From positions 124,001 to 188,000 of the forward strand of contig JAJQJQ010000025.1 in assembly GCA_028622995.1 (NCBI GenBank): a DNA stretch of 64,000 nt. Direction: 5' to 3'. Positions 1-9,501 of the stretch are shown piece after piece; position 1 is the first letter of the stretch, and every line of letters starts with the position of its first letter. The position numbers were made by a program, and so were the translations under genes. The notes below the pieces were generated by a model. It did no database searches and was not told where the DNA came from. It saw only the letters and a list, made by a program, of their open reading frames with translations. This stretch comes from Panagrolaimus kolymaensis (lineage: Eukaryota; Nematoda; Chromadorea; Rhabditida; Panagrolaimidae).

Positions 1-284
1 GTAATCTCTTATAAGCATACAACAGCGCCTTTTGGTAAATTATTTATTGCAAATTGAATTTTCCGGGTCAAAAACTAAAATCCATCTTTTAGATTTCCAT
101 GTCCCAGTTTGCCATTACTGCTTATGGATTCATGAAATCACTCAAGGTGAAGTTACTTGCAAATGGATTTATCCCCCATCATAACGCATGCAAAAGATTG
201 ACACAAAAAAAAACTTTTCTTTGATAAAATTTTAAACATGAAATTTGAATAAATTAAACTTCACTTCTTTCATTCGAGAAACTC

Positions 285-421
285 TTATCGTATTTTTGAC
301 AAAAGTTTCATTAAATGCTTTAAAAAGTTTTCATCTGCCATGGGCAGTGTTTTGACAGATTCCAAAAGCTTATAATCGTTTCGCGTCATGTACATTTCAT
401 AGTGGCGCTGGAGCATGAAAT
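285..421 (-). CDS. Last exon of an unrecognised gene (partial)
   Basis: A 137-nt open exon on the minus strand. It starts after a good acceptor (TTGCCTTAACAG) and ends at TAA. The frame begins with two leftover bases (phase 1) and encodes about 44 residues, including MLQRHYEMYMTRNDYKLLES and a Lys/Leu-rich helical end. Codon use is varied and looks coding rather than like the surrounding AT-rich DNA. The upstream exon is not clear: a 68-nt open stretch at 530-597 also follows a TTTTACAG acceptor but ends in its own stop, so the two do not join simply. I recognise no family. It could also be a relic exon. Confidence 0.4.
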
Positions 422-869
422 CTGTTAAGGCAACAACTCTGGTCAGAGGTAAGTAAAAAAATTACGAAAATTTTTATCATTTGTTAATTAATAATTTATG
501 TAGAGTAATTTTTTTGGGTGCAAAATCAATCATTCTTTATCAAAGAACACAGTTCGGCGGCGGTACACTTTATTTTTAGTAAATTGCGGTATATTATCTG
601 TAAAACAATGGAATATCGTTAGTTTCTGAGCTTGTAAATTTTTCGCCATCGTTAACATCCAACATACTAAATAGTACTATAATGGAAGAAAGTTTGGGAT
701 AGTAAGCTCAAGCAAAACGAATTTATCAAAAATTTTTAAGAATATAAAAGTTTATTTTGTATACATCAGTAAATTCAAAAAACATACACAATAATAATAA
801 AAAATGAATTAAGGTCGGCGATGATTGTAACGGTTAAGCGTCTTTTTTTTGCTTTATATCAGCTTCTTC

Positions 870-1007
870 TTATTTTGATTCTTTCGGCTTTTGTTCTTCA
901 AGTTTTTTCTTTTCCATTTCTACAAAAACATTTTTAATATTCGCCATGGCTGGAGAATTCATAAATTCTTCAGAAAGCGTCTTGGGCATATAATTTTTGT
1001 TATTCAT
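870..1007 (-). CDS. Small hydrophilic protein, 45 aa
   Basis: A short single-exon reading frame that starts at an ATG 14 nt after an ATATTTTCAG acceptor at 1022-1026. An acceptor this close before an ATG is typical of a nematode trans-splice site. The product starts MNNKNYMPKTLSEEF and ends in a Lys/Glu-rich segment (MEKKKLEEQKPKESK). It has no signal peptide or membrane segment. The open frame extends 18 codons further upstream, but those codons lie beyond the acceptor and were not used. The family is unknown. The gene could be real or a chance open frame next to a splice-like site. Confidence 0.4.
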   Translation of the reverse strand: MNNKNYMPKTLSEEFMNSPAMANIKNVFVEMEKKKLEEQKPKESK

Positions 1008-1061
1008 AATTTTACTTTGATCTGAAAATATTAAAATACTTTGGTTAATTTTTTTAAACAA

Positions 1062-2081
1062 AAAAAAGTAAATAACAAAACGTTGTTAACGATTTTCAAA
1101 GACAACAAACAATCTTCAATTAAAGAATTTTTATTATCAAAAAAGTCATCAAAATGAATATAAAAAACAATTTTCTAATTTCTTAAGAAATTATTTTGTT
1201 CAATTAAAAATTAGATTTAAAAAATATATATTTATTAAAGATTTTGAAATTCCAAATTTTTTGATAAAACTTTCAACATGTTTTTATATAAATTAAAAGC
1301 ACTTCGCCAAATTTGCGCATTTTTTCTACTTTAATTTTAAAGCAATTCCTAGACATAAATTTTTTTTTCATATTTAAATTATATTTTTTTCGTTGATTTT
1401 CAAAGTGGCAAAGAATAATATATACAAAAGTAGACAATTCACTATTGTTAGTCTAATCATTTTGTTGTTATAGCCAAAATGTTCTACGATTACTTTACAG
1501 GGATTGGATGCTTTTGTTTGTTGGATAAAAGACAGATTTATTATAAAAATCAGATTTAAAAAATAAAAGTAACACAACGAAATAATAACACATTTCTTTG
1601 TTAAGATTATTGTCAACAGGGGCTTGCTTCCCTATCAACAAGTTCAACTTCAACTCATTTGTCCATCTGAAAATTTAATTTAGGGATTTTATAAAAGTAA
1701 AATAAGTTTTTAATATGAAATAAAAAAAAGCTTCGAAAAATAACTTTAGCAACAAAAAAGAACATTCATAAAATACGATTAATTTTGAAAATTTTTTACT
1801 AACAAACAAAAAAAATACCGAATGTATTATATTTTAACATCAAGTTTTGAATCTTGTAATTAACTATTTTAGTGCCATTTTGAGATTCTCAACGAGGCCT
1901 TCGAAAAAAAAACTTTGAGCTTTTTCATTTGAAAAAAGCGAAATTTGCATAAACGCTCAATCGCATCCTTTTTTTTCAACTTTTGAATTTTCAACTTTTG
2001 TTCTTTCATCTTTCAACTTTTTAGTTTTTTCATTACAAAGCAATTCACTTTTCTTCTCTTTCATTTCGTCAAAATCAAAAA
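1062..2081. other. Intergenic, with the promoter block of 4TM copy A
   Basis: No convincing gene. The last 100-190 bases carry the promoter/leader block that is also found before copy B and before the relic at 43.5 kb: TTTGCATAAACGCTCAATCG, pyrimidine-rich CTTTCAACTTTTT stretches, TTTTTTCATTACAAAG and CATTTCGTCAAAATCAAAAA just before the ATG. These shared blocks are the likely transcription and leader signals. The rest is AT-rich with no reading frame I trust. Confidence 0.5.
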
Positions 2082-2701
2082 ATGTTTGAAAGAATAGATC
2101 AACATATTAATTTAATGGTATGCACACTTAACACATTTTTTAAACTATAATCGTTTTTTAGGTTCGTGTAAGCATTGTTTTTTCTTTGATGATGGTTGCT
2201 TTTGATTTTATCAATATTTGGGTACTTATCAAAAATCGAATGTCTGTATTCTCTCTTTTTTATGGTTTCGATGTTTTTATGCTTATCATCGTTTCATTTA
2301 TTCTTAAATCTGTTGTTGATAATCCTAACAAGTTTGCTCGTTTCAAATATGCTTATGTTATCACTGGAATTCTTGCTTTTCTTCATGTTGTTTGTTTTCT
2401 TGAATTGAAAGACTATGTTTCAAATAAAACATTTAGTAAGTTTTTTTTCATACGTAATTTTAATTTACTAGCTTTTTTATTGCTACTAATAACTAATTAT
2501 TCTTGTTTTTCAGATGTTCGCTGGACATATATTTTCCTACCTCTTTTTAATACAATGTGCATGATTTCTTTGAATCGAGATATTTATCTTCTTTATTCAT
2601 TGACAAGTATAACAAGAAGAACTTTACTGAACAGAATTCATAAAAATATTTATATGTTTTTTAAATGTTTTGTTTTTGTATTACTTTGTAATAAATTGTA
2701 A
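2082..2701 (+). CDS. Small four-transmembrane protein, family copy A
   Basis: Three exons: 2082-2117, 2162-2435 and 2514-2701, all with GT..AG introns that keep frame. Exon 1 encodes only 12 residues (MFERIDQHINLM). Exon 2 encodes three hydrophobic segments with the family signature IKNRM[SP]VFSLFYGFD and RFKYAYVITGILAF. Exon 3 encodes the fourth segment (WTYIFLPLFNTMCMI). The product is 166 aa or slightly more and is predicted to sit in a membrane; its function is unknown. Compared with copies C and D, the stop after the SVAS/SVTS position is changed, so this copy reads on for about 25 residues into what is 3' UTR in its relatives. This may be a decaying copy. It shares its promoter with copy B. 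Confidence 0.75.
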
Positions 2702-2861
2702 ATAAATCAATTTTCAATATATCGCGTCTTTATCATTTTTGCATTAAATGAGGATTCAAAAGTTTTGATAGTTAGAAATTACAAAAGTCAAATTCTTGTA
2801 ACAAATAAGTGCTCATCATTTTACTTCTTTTGAACAACAAACTTAGTCAATCGCAACAATG

Positions 2862-3125
2862 TCGGCACCTTGAAGACTATTTTTATCGTTAATGAAATTC
2901 TTGCAATCCTTCTCTGTCTCATCAATCTTTGAATAAAAGCAACTGTTAAAGATGGTAACTTTTTTCATTAACAATATTAGTTTAAAGTTGTTGTTTCATT
3001 CATTCATTCATTCATGTACTAACTTTCTTTTTTAAGGAGGTTCTTGGTACTTTATCAATATGCATATTTGTAACACAATGTGCACGAAAGCTTTGACATA
3101 TTCGATTGCTCGAATTTAAACATAG
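2862..3125 (+). pseudogene. Decayed relic of a 4TM family gene
   Basis: Translated on the plus strand, 2881-2960 gives FIVNEILAILLCLINL, then a stop and IKATVKD. This lines up with the YVITGILAFLDCICLCILG..SSKT region of the 4TM family. After an intron-like gap with a CATT microsatellite, 3041-3115 gives GSWYFINMHICNTMCTKAL, matching the family's last exon (WTYIFLPLLNTICMI). The in-frame stop and low similarity mark it as a pseudogene lying directly downstream of copy A. Confidence 0.5.
2999..3015. repeat. CATT tetranucleotide microsatellite
   Basis: Four uninterrupted CATT units, inside the intron-like part of the 4TM relic. Confidence 0.7.
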
Positions 3126-3517
3126 TTCAAATGAAAATTAATCATACATATATTCAATGGATCGTCAAATGTTTAATCTGTATTATATTTTTTTTACAGT
3201 AGCCTTTCCATGAATATAAATTTCAAGGGCGAAAATATGTTTATTTGAGTAAACAATTGGACAAAAAAAGGAAAGCCTCGTAAATTTGTTCTCATAATCA
3301 AAATGTATGTACTGCGTTGATTTCTTGAAGACTGAATCCTTTTTTGCTTGGTGATTAAAAAACAACTTTATTTATTTTAAAATCAAATTGAATAAATAAA
3401 ATGACAATGAAAAAATTAACACATTTTTTTGTTGAGTTTATTTTAAACATTTTTACAATTAAAAAAATTATTGAAATTAAGCGAACAAAATAAAAACTTA
3501 ATTAATAATTTTCTGTT

Positions 3518-3979
3518 TCACGAAGTTTTTGGTTTTATGAATTTTAAAAATTTTACGATGAGGTTTTCTTTCTTGAATTCATTACTGCAATTTGGACAAG
3601 TTTCGGAAGATAAATTAGTTTTTTCAGTCTCATCAGTTTTAATAAATTCTTTTTTAAATGGAGGATTTTCCATTTCAGCCATTGGTTCTCCTTTTTTAAC
3701 TTGACGCTTGCTATAAGTTTGAAGATTTCGATCATCAACTTCCATATTTTCTAATCTTTGGTTAGCAGCAATTTTTTGTTGAATTGCCATTCGTAAAAGA
3801 CCAATAGCGAATTTCTTTTCTTCTTCAAATACTATCACATTTTCCATTAAGTTGTCAACGTGAAATAGAAGTTCTTCAGACTTCTTTTTAATCTCATCGA
3901 GTTTAGAAGTAAGTTTTTTTACCTCATCTTCTCGTATTTTTAGTTGAAATTGCAAATTCTTTAAAACTTCTTTTTCCAT
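3518..3979 (-). CDS. Coiled-coil protein, 153 aa (CxxC family member 1)
   Basis: Single exon. I start at the ATG (MEKEVLKNLQFQLK) because the open frame further upstream has only a GTG, and an ATTTTTAG acceptor sits at 4024-4031, which fits trans-splicing. Residues 1-85 are a strongly heptad-like, Lys/Glu-rich coiled coil. The family segment LLRMAIQQKIAANQRLENME is at about residues 75-94. A CPNCSNEF pair lies near residue 130, followed by a basic/hydrophobic tail. The same LRMA.xQKxxAxxR...ME core occurs in the genes at 5540 and 6686, where the Cys cluster sits at the N-terminal end instead. Probably cytosolic; function unknown. Confidence 0.65.
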   Translation of the reverse strand: MEKEVLKNLQFQLKIREDEVKKLTSKLDEIKKKSEELLFHVDNLMENVIVFEEEKKFAIGLLRMAIQQKIAANQRLENMEVDDRNLQTYSKRQVKKGEPMAEMENPPFKKEFIKTDETEKTNLSSETCPNCSNEFKKENLIVKFLKFIKPKTS

Positions 3980-4169
3980 AGTGTATAAGCTTTTGAGGAT
4001 TAAAATTTTTGGTTGAGTCACTCTAAAAATTTGGTTGTTTATTACATGTTTTCACGAGAGAAAAATATAAAAAATGTTGAAAGATCAGAAAAAAAACATT
4101 TCAGATATTTAAAGGAATTTTGAAAAACATTTGTTTTTTTGGTGGAAAATTAAATGAAATTATTCGACT

Positions 4170-5115
4170 TAACACTCAAAAAAAAACGCTTTATTCGTTC
4201 AACGACTATTTTTTTTTGGCTAAAAAACGATCATATTTTTGCTATTTTACGATCATTTTTTTATCTTTTTTAAAACGATGGTTCAAAATACGGTAGTTTT
4301 AAGAACCTCTATTATGAATGATCGTTTCACGACTATTATATGATAGGTTTTAGAACGTTCAATTAAAATATGGTCGTTTTAATATATATCTTAATAATAA
4401 TGATCGTTTAACGACTAAAAATTCTCTCTTTCATTGCCTGACAGCCAAAAGTAATTCACTAACGATTTTTTTTGTTTTTTTGGTATAAACTGAAGCAACC
4501 GGATGAATTTTTAGTTAATCTTGGGTATATTTTCTGAGGATAGTGGAATGAATAGGCAGTAAGGAGTTACTGCGTATACACGCCATCATTGTCATAAAAA
4601 GAACCAAAGATAAACATAAAGGAATGGATTGCCTATGCATTCCGCCTATAAAAGCTTTGGTTTACCATAGCATCTAATTTTTGGATTACTATCAGTTTAT
4701 CTGATTGACATATTAAATAATTTTGAAATATTCAAATTTTCAATAAAAACTCAATAAATTCTTTTTATACCATGCCCGAAAAATAGTCGTTTAACGATCA
4801 AAAAAAAGGTTAAAGAACGATTATTTAATAGTCATAAAACGACCATATGACATGGTCGTTTTGAATACGCTGTAGCCCAAAATAAAGTCGCTAAGGGAGC
4901 CAAAAATTGATCGTTTTTCGATCATTTTTAAGTCGGGTTTTTTTCAGTGTAGTCGGAAAACGATAGTTTTGTTGAGCTTAAAACGATTTAATAATGGTCG
5001 TAAACCGATCATATAACTTGGTCGTTTTGAATACGCTGTAGGGCAAAATAAAGTCGTTAATAGGGCCAAAAAATGATCATTTTTCGATCATTTTTAAGTC
5101 GGGTTTTTTTGAGTG
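4170..5115. repeat. Composite inverted/tandem repeat block, MITE-like
   Basis: Dense repeats of CGATCATTTTT, GGTCGTTTTGAATACGCTGT and AAGTCGGGTTTTTTT. One unit (4845-4949) recurs at 5006-5112 with about 90% identity. The left edge holds CACTCAAAAAAAAACG (4172-4187). The right edge ends GGGTTTTTTTGAGTG (5100-5114), whose reverse complement is CACTCAAAAAAACCC, so the block has AT-rich inverted termini. A related internal end, GGGTTTTTTTCAGTG, lies at about 4937. I cannot see a target-site duplication. The central 4450-4790 part is different and contains GGAATGAATAGGC facing GCCTATGCATTCC. Most likely a nested pair of non-autonomous DNA elements. Confidence 0.55.
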
Positions 5116-5539
5116 AAAAAAAGCGCAACATTCTAAACCAAAATCAATACATTAAAAAAAAAAAGAACCTTGCAAGTTCAGAACGTCGACTGACCGTTGA
5201 CTATTGGTTCACCAATTTGAATATACAAACGAAAGAGCAAATGAAAAAAATACATATCTCCCTTTTACAATGCTGCTGTTTGTCTTTCCTGCTGCGGCAA
5301 TGAGTCAAATTTGTGGGTTGACATTGGACCTTCCAAGCTTTGACATAAAAAGAAGAAGTTTTTTCCATGACCATTAATGATGCAAAAACGGAACAAGAAA
5401 ATCATACTACTTTTATTTCCCAAACTTTTATAATTAAAAAATCAAACAAAAAAGAAAAATTTTGAGAAAAAGAAAAAAATGAAATACAAAAACGTTAAAT
5501 CATAAAAAAGCATTAAGTTAAATGAAATTTTGAGTTTTT

Positions 5540-5812
5540 TTATGGTGAATCAAAAAATACACAATCCTGTGCTTCCATTTCTCTAATTTTTCGCTCAGCT
5601 TCTAACTTTTTTTTGATTGTCATTCGTAGCATCGAATCCAATTTTTGATTTTCTTCTTCCATCGTTTTTAAAACTTGGCTTAAATTTTCGATATGTGCAT
5701 GGAGTTCTTCACATTTGGCAATTAATTTTATTTGTTTGAAATTACACGATGAACAACATTTTGCAGTGGCATGTTCTTTAAATTGGATAAGTTCTTCATG
5801 AAAGTTTTCCAT
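5540..5812 (-). CDS. Coiled-coil protein, 90 aa (CCxxC family member 2)
   Basis: Single exon from ATG (MENFHEELIQFKEH) to TGA. The codons upstream of the ATG have only a TTG, and a TATTTTTCAG acceptor lies about 50 nt upstream, so trans-splicing followed by this ATG is likely. A CCSSCNFKQIK motif is at about residues 19-29. The rest is a coiled coil (CEELHAHIENL, TMEEENQKLDSMLRM) with the family core LRMTIKKKLEAERKIREME near the end. It is very close to the gene at 6686 and diverges at the C-terminus (AQDCVFFDSP). The four Cys could bind a metal or oligomerise; this is not shown. Confidence 0.65.
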   Translation of the reverse strand: MENFHEELIQFKEHATAKCCSSCNFKQIKLIAKCEELHAHIENLSQVLKTMEEENQKLDSMLRMTIKKKLEAERKIREMEAQDCVFFDSP

Positions 5813-6685
5813 TTTTTTGTTGTGTTTTTGGTCGGTCAAAAAATAAAATAAATTTATTGGTGCTGAAAAATAAAAATATTCTTCATTAATTTTCTAACAC
5901 AAAAATCTCCCAAAACTAAATGGAAATTACTTTTTCGAAAAAAATATATAAAAATTCACGATAAACTTTCAAGAAGGCATCAAAAATTAAAATAAACAAA
6001 GTTTAAAAAAACTTTCTATTTTTTAGAGTCTCTTTCTTAAAATTTGAAATTTCTGCTACCGATTAACTAAATTAATTTTAACTTTTTTTAAGGACTTTCG
6101 AGCCTGGAGAATAAAAAAGGATGGAAGAAAATGAAATGAAAAAAAATGTTAGCATTAAATAATCACGTTTTGAAACACGCAGCTTTTTGATTTAAAATCA
6201 AAAAAAATTATTGACTGACAATTTTTAAATACAAAGAACTTGCTTACGTCGTTGTATCGTTTTTTATTTAAACTGAACGTGTTAAAACTTTATGTAAACA
6301 ATTCAAAAATTCAATCGAAAACTAAAAAAGTTTTTTTTCTTTTAATTTTTTTTTCTAATCTCTCAACAATTTTTTTTTGTTGTTTCTTTTTGTCATAAAA
6401 AAAATATATTGTTTGAGGAATTTTGCATAACTTCCGAATTCGTTTGTAAACATAAGAATTAACTTTTTATTTTGAACTTATAAAAAGTGAGGTCTTTAAA
6501 ATTAATCTAACGCGATCGAGAAAAAAAAAATGAGTCAAAACCATGCAAAATTTTTCTAATACAAGTACAAAGAGCAAAGTCAAAAAAAAATTTATTTCAC
6601 CAATAAATAAATACATTTATTTAATCTCAGAAACATTATGATACATGCAAGTGCCATTTATAAAAATAGTTTCCCTCGAAATGAT

Positions 6686-6928
6686 CTATGGTTGATAAAC
6701 AGGCGGTGGCTGGGCTTCTAATTTTTGTTTCACAGCCATTCGTAACATGGAATTCAATTTTTGATTTTCTTCTTCCATTGTTTTTAAAGTTCCATTTAAA
6801 GTTTGAATATGTGCGTGGAGTTCTTCACATTTGGCAATTAATTTAATTTGTTTGAAATTACACGATGAACAACATTTCGCTGTGGCATGTTTTTTAAATT
6901 GGATAAGTTCTTCATGAAAGTTTTCCAT
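6686..6928 (-). CDS. Coiled-coil protein, 80 aa (CCxxC family member 3)
   Basis: Single exon, MENFHEELIQFKKH to PPPVYQP-stop. It is nearly identical to the 5540 gene over about 75 residues, including CCSSCNFKQIKLIAKCEELH, and ends in a different Pro-rich tail. A TATTTTTTTAG acceptor just upstream of the ATG (about 6975) again suggests trans-splicing. Together with 3518-3979 and 5540-5812 it forms a minus-strand tandem family lying between plus-strand 4TM copies A and B. I recognise no outside homologue. Confidence 0.65.
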   Translation of the reverse strand: MENFHEELIQFKKHATAKCCSSCNFKQIKLIAKCEELHAHIQTLNGTLKTMEEENQKLNSMLRMAVKQKLEAQPPPVYQP

Positions 6929-6955
6929 TGCTTTGTTGTATTTTTGGTCGTTCAA

Positions 6956-7997
6956 GAAAATTGATTTATTTGCACTAAAAAAATATTTTTCTTATTTTGA
7001 TTTCTAAGACAAAAATCACGAAAAAAATAAAAATACATACAAATCAATTTATGTAACAAAAGAATCAATAAAAATTCATTAAAAATTTACAAGGAAAATT
7101 TATAAGTTTTGATACTTAAAAAAATAAAATTAAAAAATCGTTTTTCTATTTCACGTGTTCCGACTCATTAGTCATACATTTATCTTTCATCTAGGCTACC
7201 TCCGCTAAAAAAAAAACAACCGTCGAAGAAATTGGCAACAAAATAAAGCGCTAGCATAAACAAAACTTTTGTTTTTAAATTGAAAAACATAGTCTTTTAA
7301 ATCAGTTGAAAAAGTAACATAATTTCTTGGCAGTTGTTAGTTAGTTTTTTATTGACGCTACCTAACAAACAAAAATGCGTGCTTGCATATCCCCTGCTTT
7401 TAACTGAACGTGTATGTAAAAACTTTATGTAAACAAACTCAATTATTTTTTGTTGTTGCTTAAATCATATCTTAAAATTCTTATATTGATTTTCCACTTT
7501 ACATATTTATTTATTTATCATTTAAAAGTGTGTTTTTTTTAGTATCTTTGATAAAATACATAAATTTTCTAGAGTCAAAACAATTATAAAAACAAAATAA
7601 CTTCTTCAAAATTATTATCACCAATGCAACTTCAAAGAAAAATTAATTTCCATCATAATTTAAAATAAATTCTTAAAGGAATATTTTGTTAATTTTGTAA
7701 TAACTAACTTACATTTTTGATCCATCAAAATGTTGTATTTTTTACTTCAACATCCAGCTTTGTGACTTAGCTTTGGAACCCATGAACCAAAAATATGTGG
7801 AAATGCTCAAAATGTCCTTCACTTCAAAAAAAGAAGCTGCGAGCATTTTGTGAAGAAGAAAAAGAATCAAAATTTGCATAAACACTCAATCGCATTCTTT
7901 CCTTTCAACTTTTCATTCAACTTTCATCTTTCAAGTTTTTAGTTTTTTCATTACAAAGTTTTTACTTTTTGTTCGCTTCATTTCGTCAAAATCAAAA
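6956..7997. other. Intergenic, with the promoter block of 4TM copy B
   Basis: No gene seen. From about 7868 to 7997 it repeats the promoter/leader block of copy A (TTTGCATAAACACTCAATCG, CTTTCATCTTTCAA, TTTTTTCATTACAAAG, CATTTCGTCAAAATC). Confidence 0.5.
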
Positions 7998-8524
7998 ATG
8001 GACAGAGAAACAATTGATCAACAGATTAAAAGAGTGGTATGCAAACTTAACACATTTTTTAAACTATAATCGTTTTTTAGGTTCGTGTAAGCATTGTTTT
8101 TTCTTTGATGATGGTTGCTTTTGATGTTATCAATATTTGGATACTTATCAAAAATCGAATGTCTGTATTCTCTCTTTTTTATGGTTTCGATGTTTTTATG
8201 CTTATCATCGTTTCATTTATTCTTAAATCTGTTGTTGATAATCCTAACAAGTTTGCTCGTTTCAAATATGCTTATGTAATCACTGGGATTCTTGCTTTTC
8301 TTAATTGTATTTGCCTTTGTATTCTTGGTTCATCTGATTTTACTTCAAATAAAACATTTTGTAAGTTTTTATTTTACCCATGTTTTTGATCTTTTTACAT
8401 TTAACTAAAAGAGTCTTTATTTTCAGGTAAAATCTTTATGTATAAATTTTTACTTGGATTTCCTGTGATTGGCAAAATTTGGATTACATGCGATATTTAT
8501 GGTCTTTATTCAAGGATTAAATGA
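7998..8524 (+). CDS. Small four-transmembrane protein, family copy B
   Basis: Exons 7998-8036, 8081-8360 and 8427-8524, GT..AG, in frame, about 138 aa. Exon 1 encodes 13 residues (MDRETIDQQIKRV). Exon 2 is close to copy A, with the IKNRMSVFSLFYGFD and RFKYAYVITGILAF signatures, and then ICLCILGSSDF as in copies C and D. Exon 3 (KIFMYKFLLGFPVIG..) has diverged strongly from the WTYIFLPL last segment of the other copies, though it is still hydrophobic. The promoter, leader and 3' UTR (TTGCTTTGTAATAAATTG) are shared with copies A and C. Function unknown. Confidence 0.7.
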
Positions 8525-8988
8525 ACAACAAGAATATTACTGTAAAGAATTCATCAAAAAATATGTGTATGTTTAATGTTATTATATTGCTTTGTAATAA
8601 ATTGTAAATAAATCAAATTTCAATATGTATCATCTTTATCATTTTGTATTAAATGAGGATTCAAAAATTTTGATAGTTGAAAATTACAAAAAGCAGAGGT
8701 CTAATATCAAGATCATCATTTTTACCCCTATTTTTTAGTCTATAAATTGCTTTACTTTTAAATTTGTGGCTGCAATTTAATCACCCAACAATTTTTCATT
8801 TCAGTTCCAAAGTTTATTTGATAAAAACAAATAACGATTGAAGATGATCATTCTCCAATGAGAAAAATACATTTGAAAATTAAAAAGGCTAAATTTGTAT
8901 AAAAGTTTAAAACCACAAACATTTCATCTTTTTTATTTCCACAAAAGAAAACGCATCAAAATCGTTGACTAATTTTTCCACAATCAAA

Positions 8989-9280
8989 ATGGCTGAAATG
9001 GCTGGTGCAATATGCTTGCTATGGGTGTATTTGATGATCCTCCTCGTCATCATGCAATGAATATAAGTACCGGCAAGCAAAAAAATTAAAAAAGTTGTTA
9101 GCTCAAGTTTTGACTGTTCGATAAAATTGTTTCGTTGCTAAAGCATTTGTTCAGGAAAAAAGAAGAAGCTATTTTTTGCTTGTTTTTGTGCTATTTTTTC
9201 AATCATCTTCCACCTATAAATCTACCATTTTATAGCTTTTACGATGTTATTCGCTTTGGCATACTTGGTTGAGCGCATTG
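8989..9280 (+). pseudogene. Broken 4TM-family-like gene relic
   Basis: A leader-like sequence ends in an ATG (8989) that opens MAEMAGAICLLWVYLM and stops after 23 codons. In another frame the same DNA reads MLAMGVFDDPPRHHAMN, which resembles the hydrophilic N-terminal exons of this family. At 9240-9280 the frame FYDVIRFGILG-stop matches the ILAFLDCICLCILG segment loosely. The latter piece is duplicated at 43469-43500. I read this as a relic directly upstream of copy C; it could instead be a short peptide gene. Confidence 0.35.
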
Positions 9281-9501
9281 AAGCTATTGTATTTTTTTTA
9301 AACTAAAAATTGCTTTGAAACTTTTTTGAATCGCTTTTTTTGTAGGCGAACTATTCATTTTTAAAATCATTTTTTGCAAATAATTTTTACGCGTGAAAAT
9401 TTGCATGAAATTATGCATCATTTTGAGTTGACAAAAGTTTTCATCACAAAACAAAAACTTTCATTCATTTTCTCTTCAATCAAAAATCAAATCATCAAAA
9501 A

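Noticed and set aside
92..147. Possible plus-strand exon MSQFAITAYGFMKSLK between CATCTTTTAG and AAG|GTGAAG
   Set aside because: Single short exon with no partner found; could be chance.
530..597. Minus-strand stretch NIPQFTKNKVYRRRTVFFDK after a TTTTACAG acceptor
   Set aside because: Ends in its own stop and cannot be spliced in phase to the 285-421 exon.
3183..3365. 60-codon minus-strand frame containing FTRLSFFCPIVYSNKHIFAL
   Set aside because: Amino-acid mix looks partly coding, but there is only a TTG start, no clear acceptor, and no neighbouring exon. It may be a relic.
4545..4650. Inverted GGAATGAATAGGC / GCCTATGCATTCC as an RNA hairpin
   Set aside because: Loop of about 75 bases with no further pairing that I could see, and it sits inside the repeat block.
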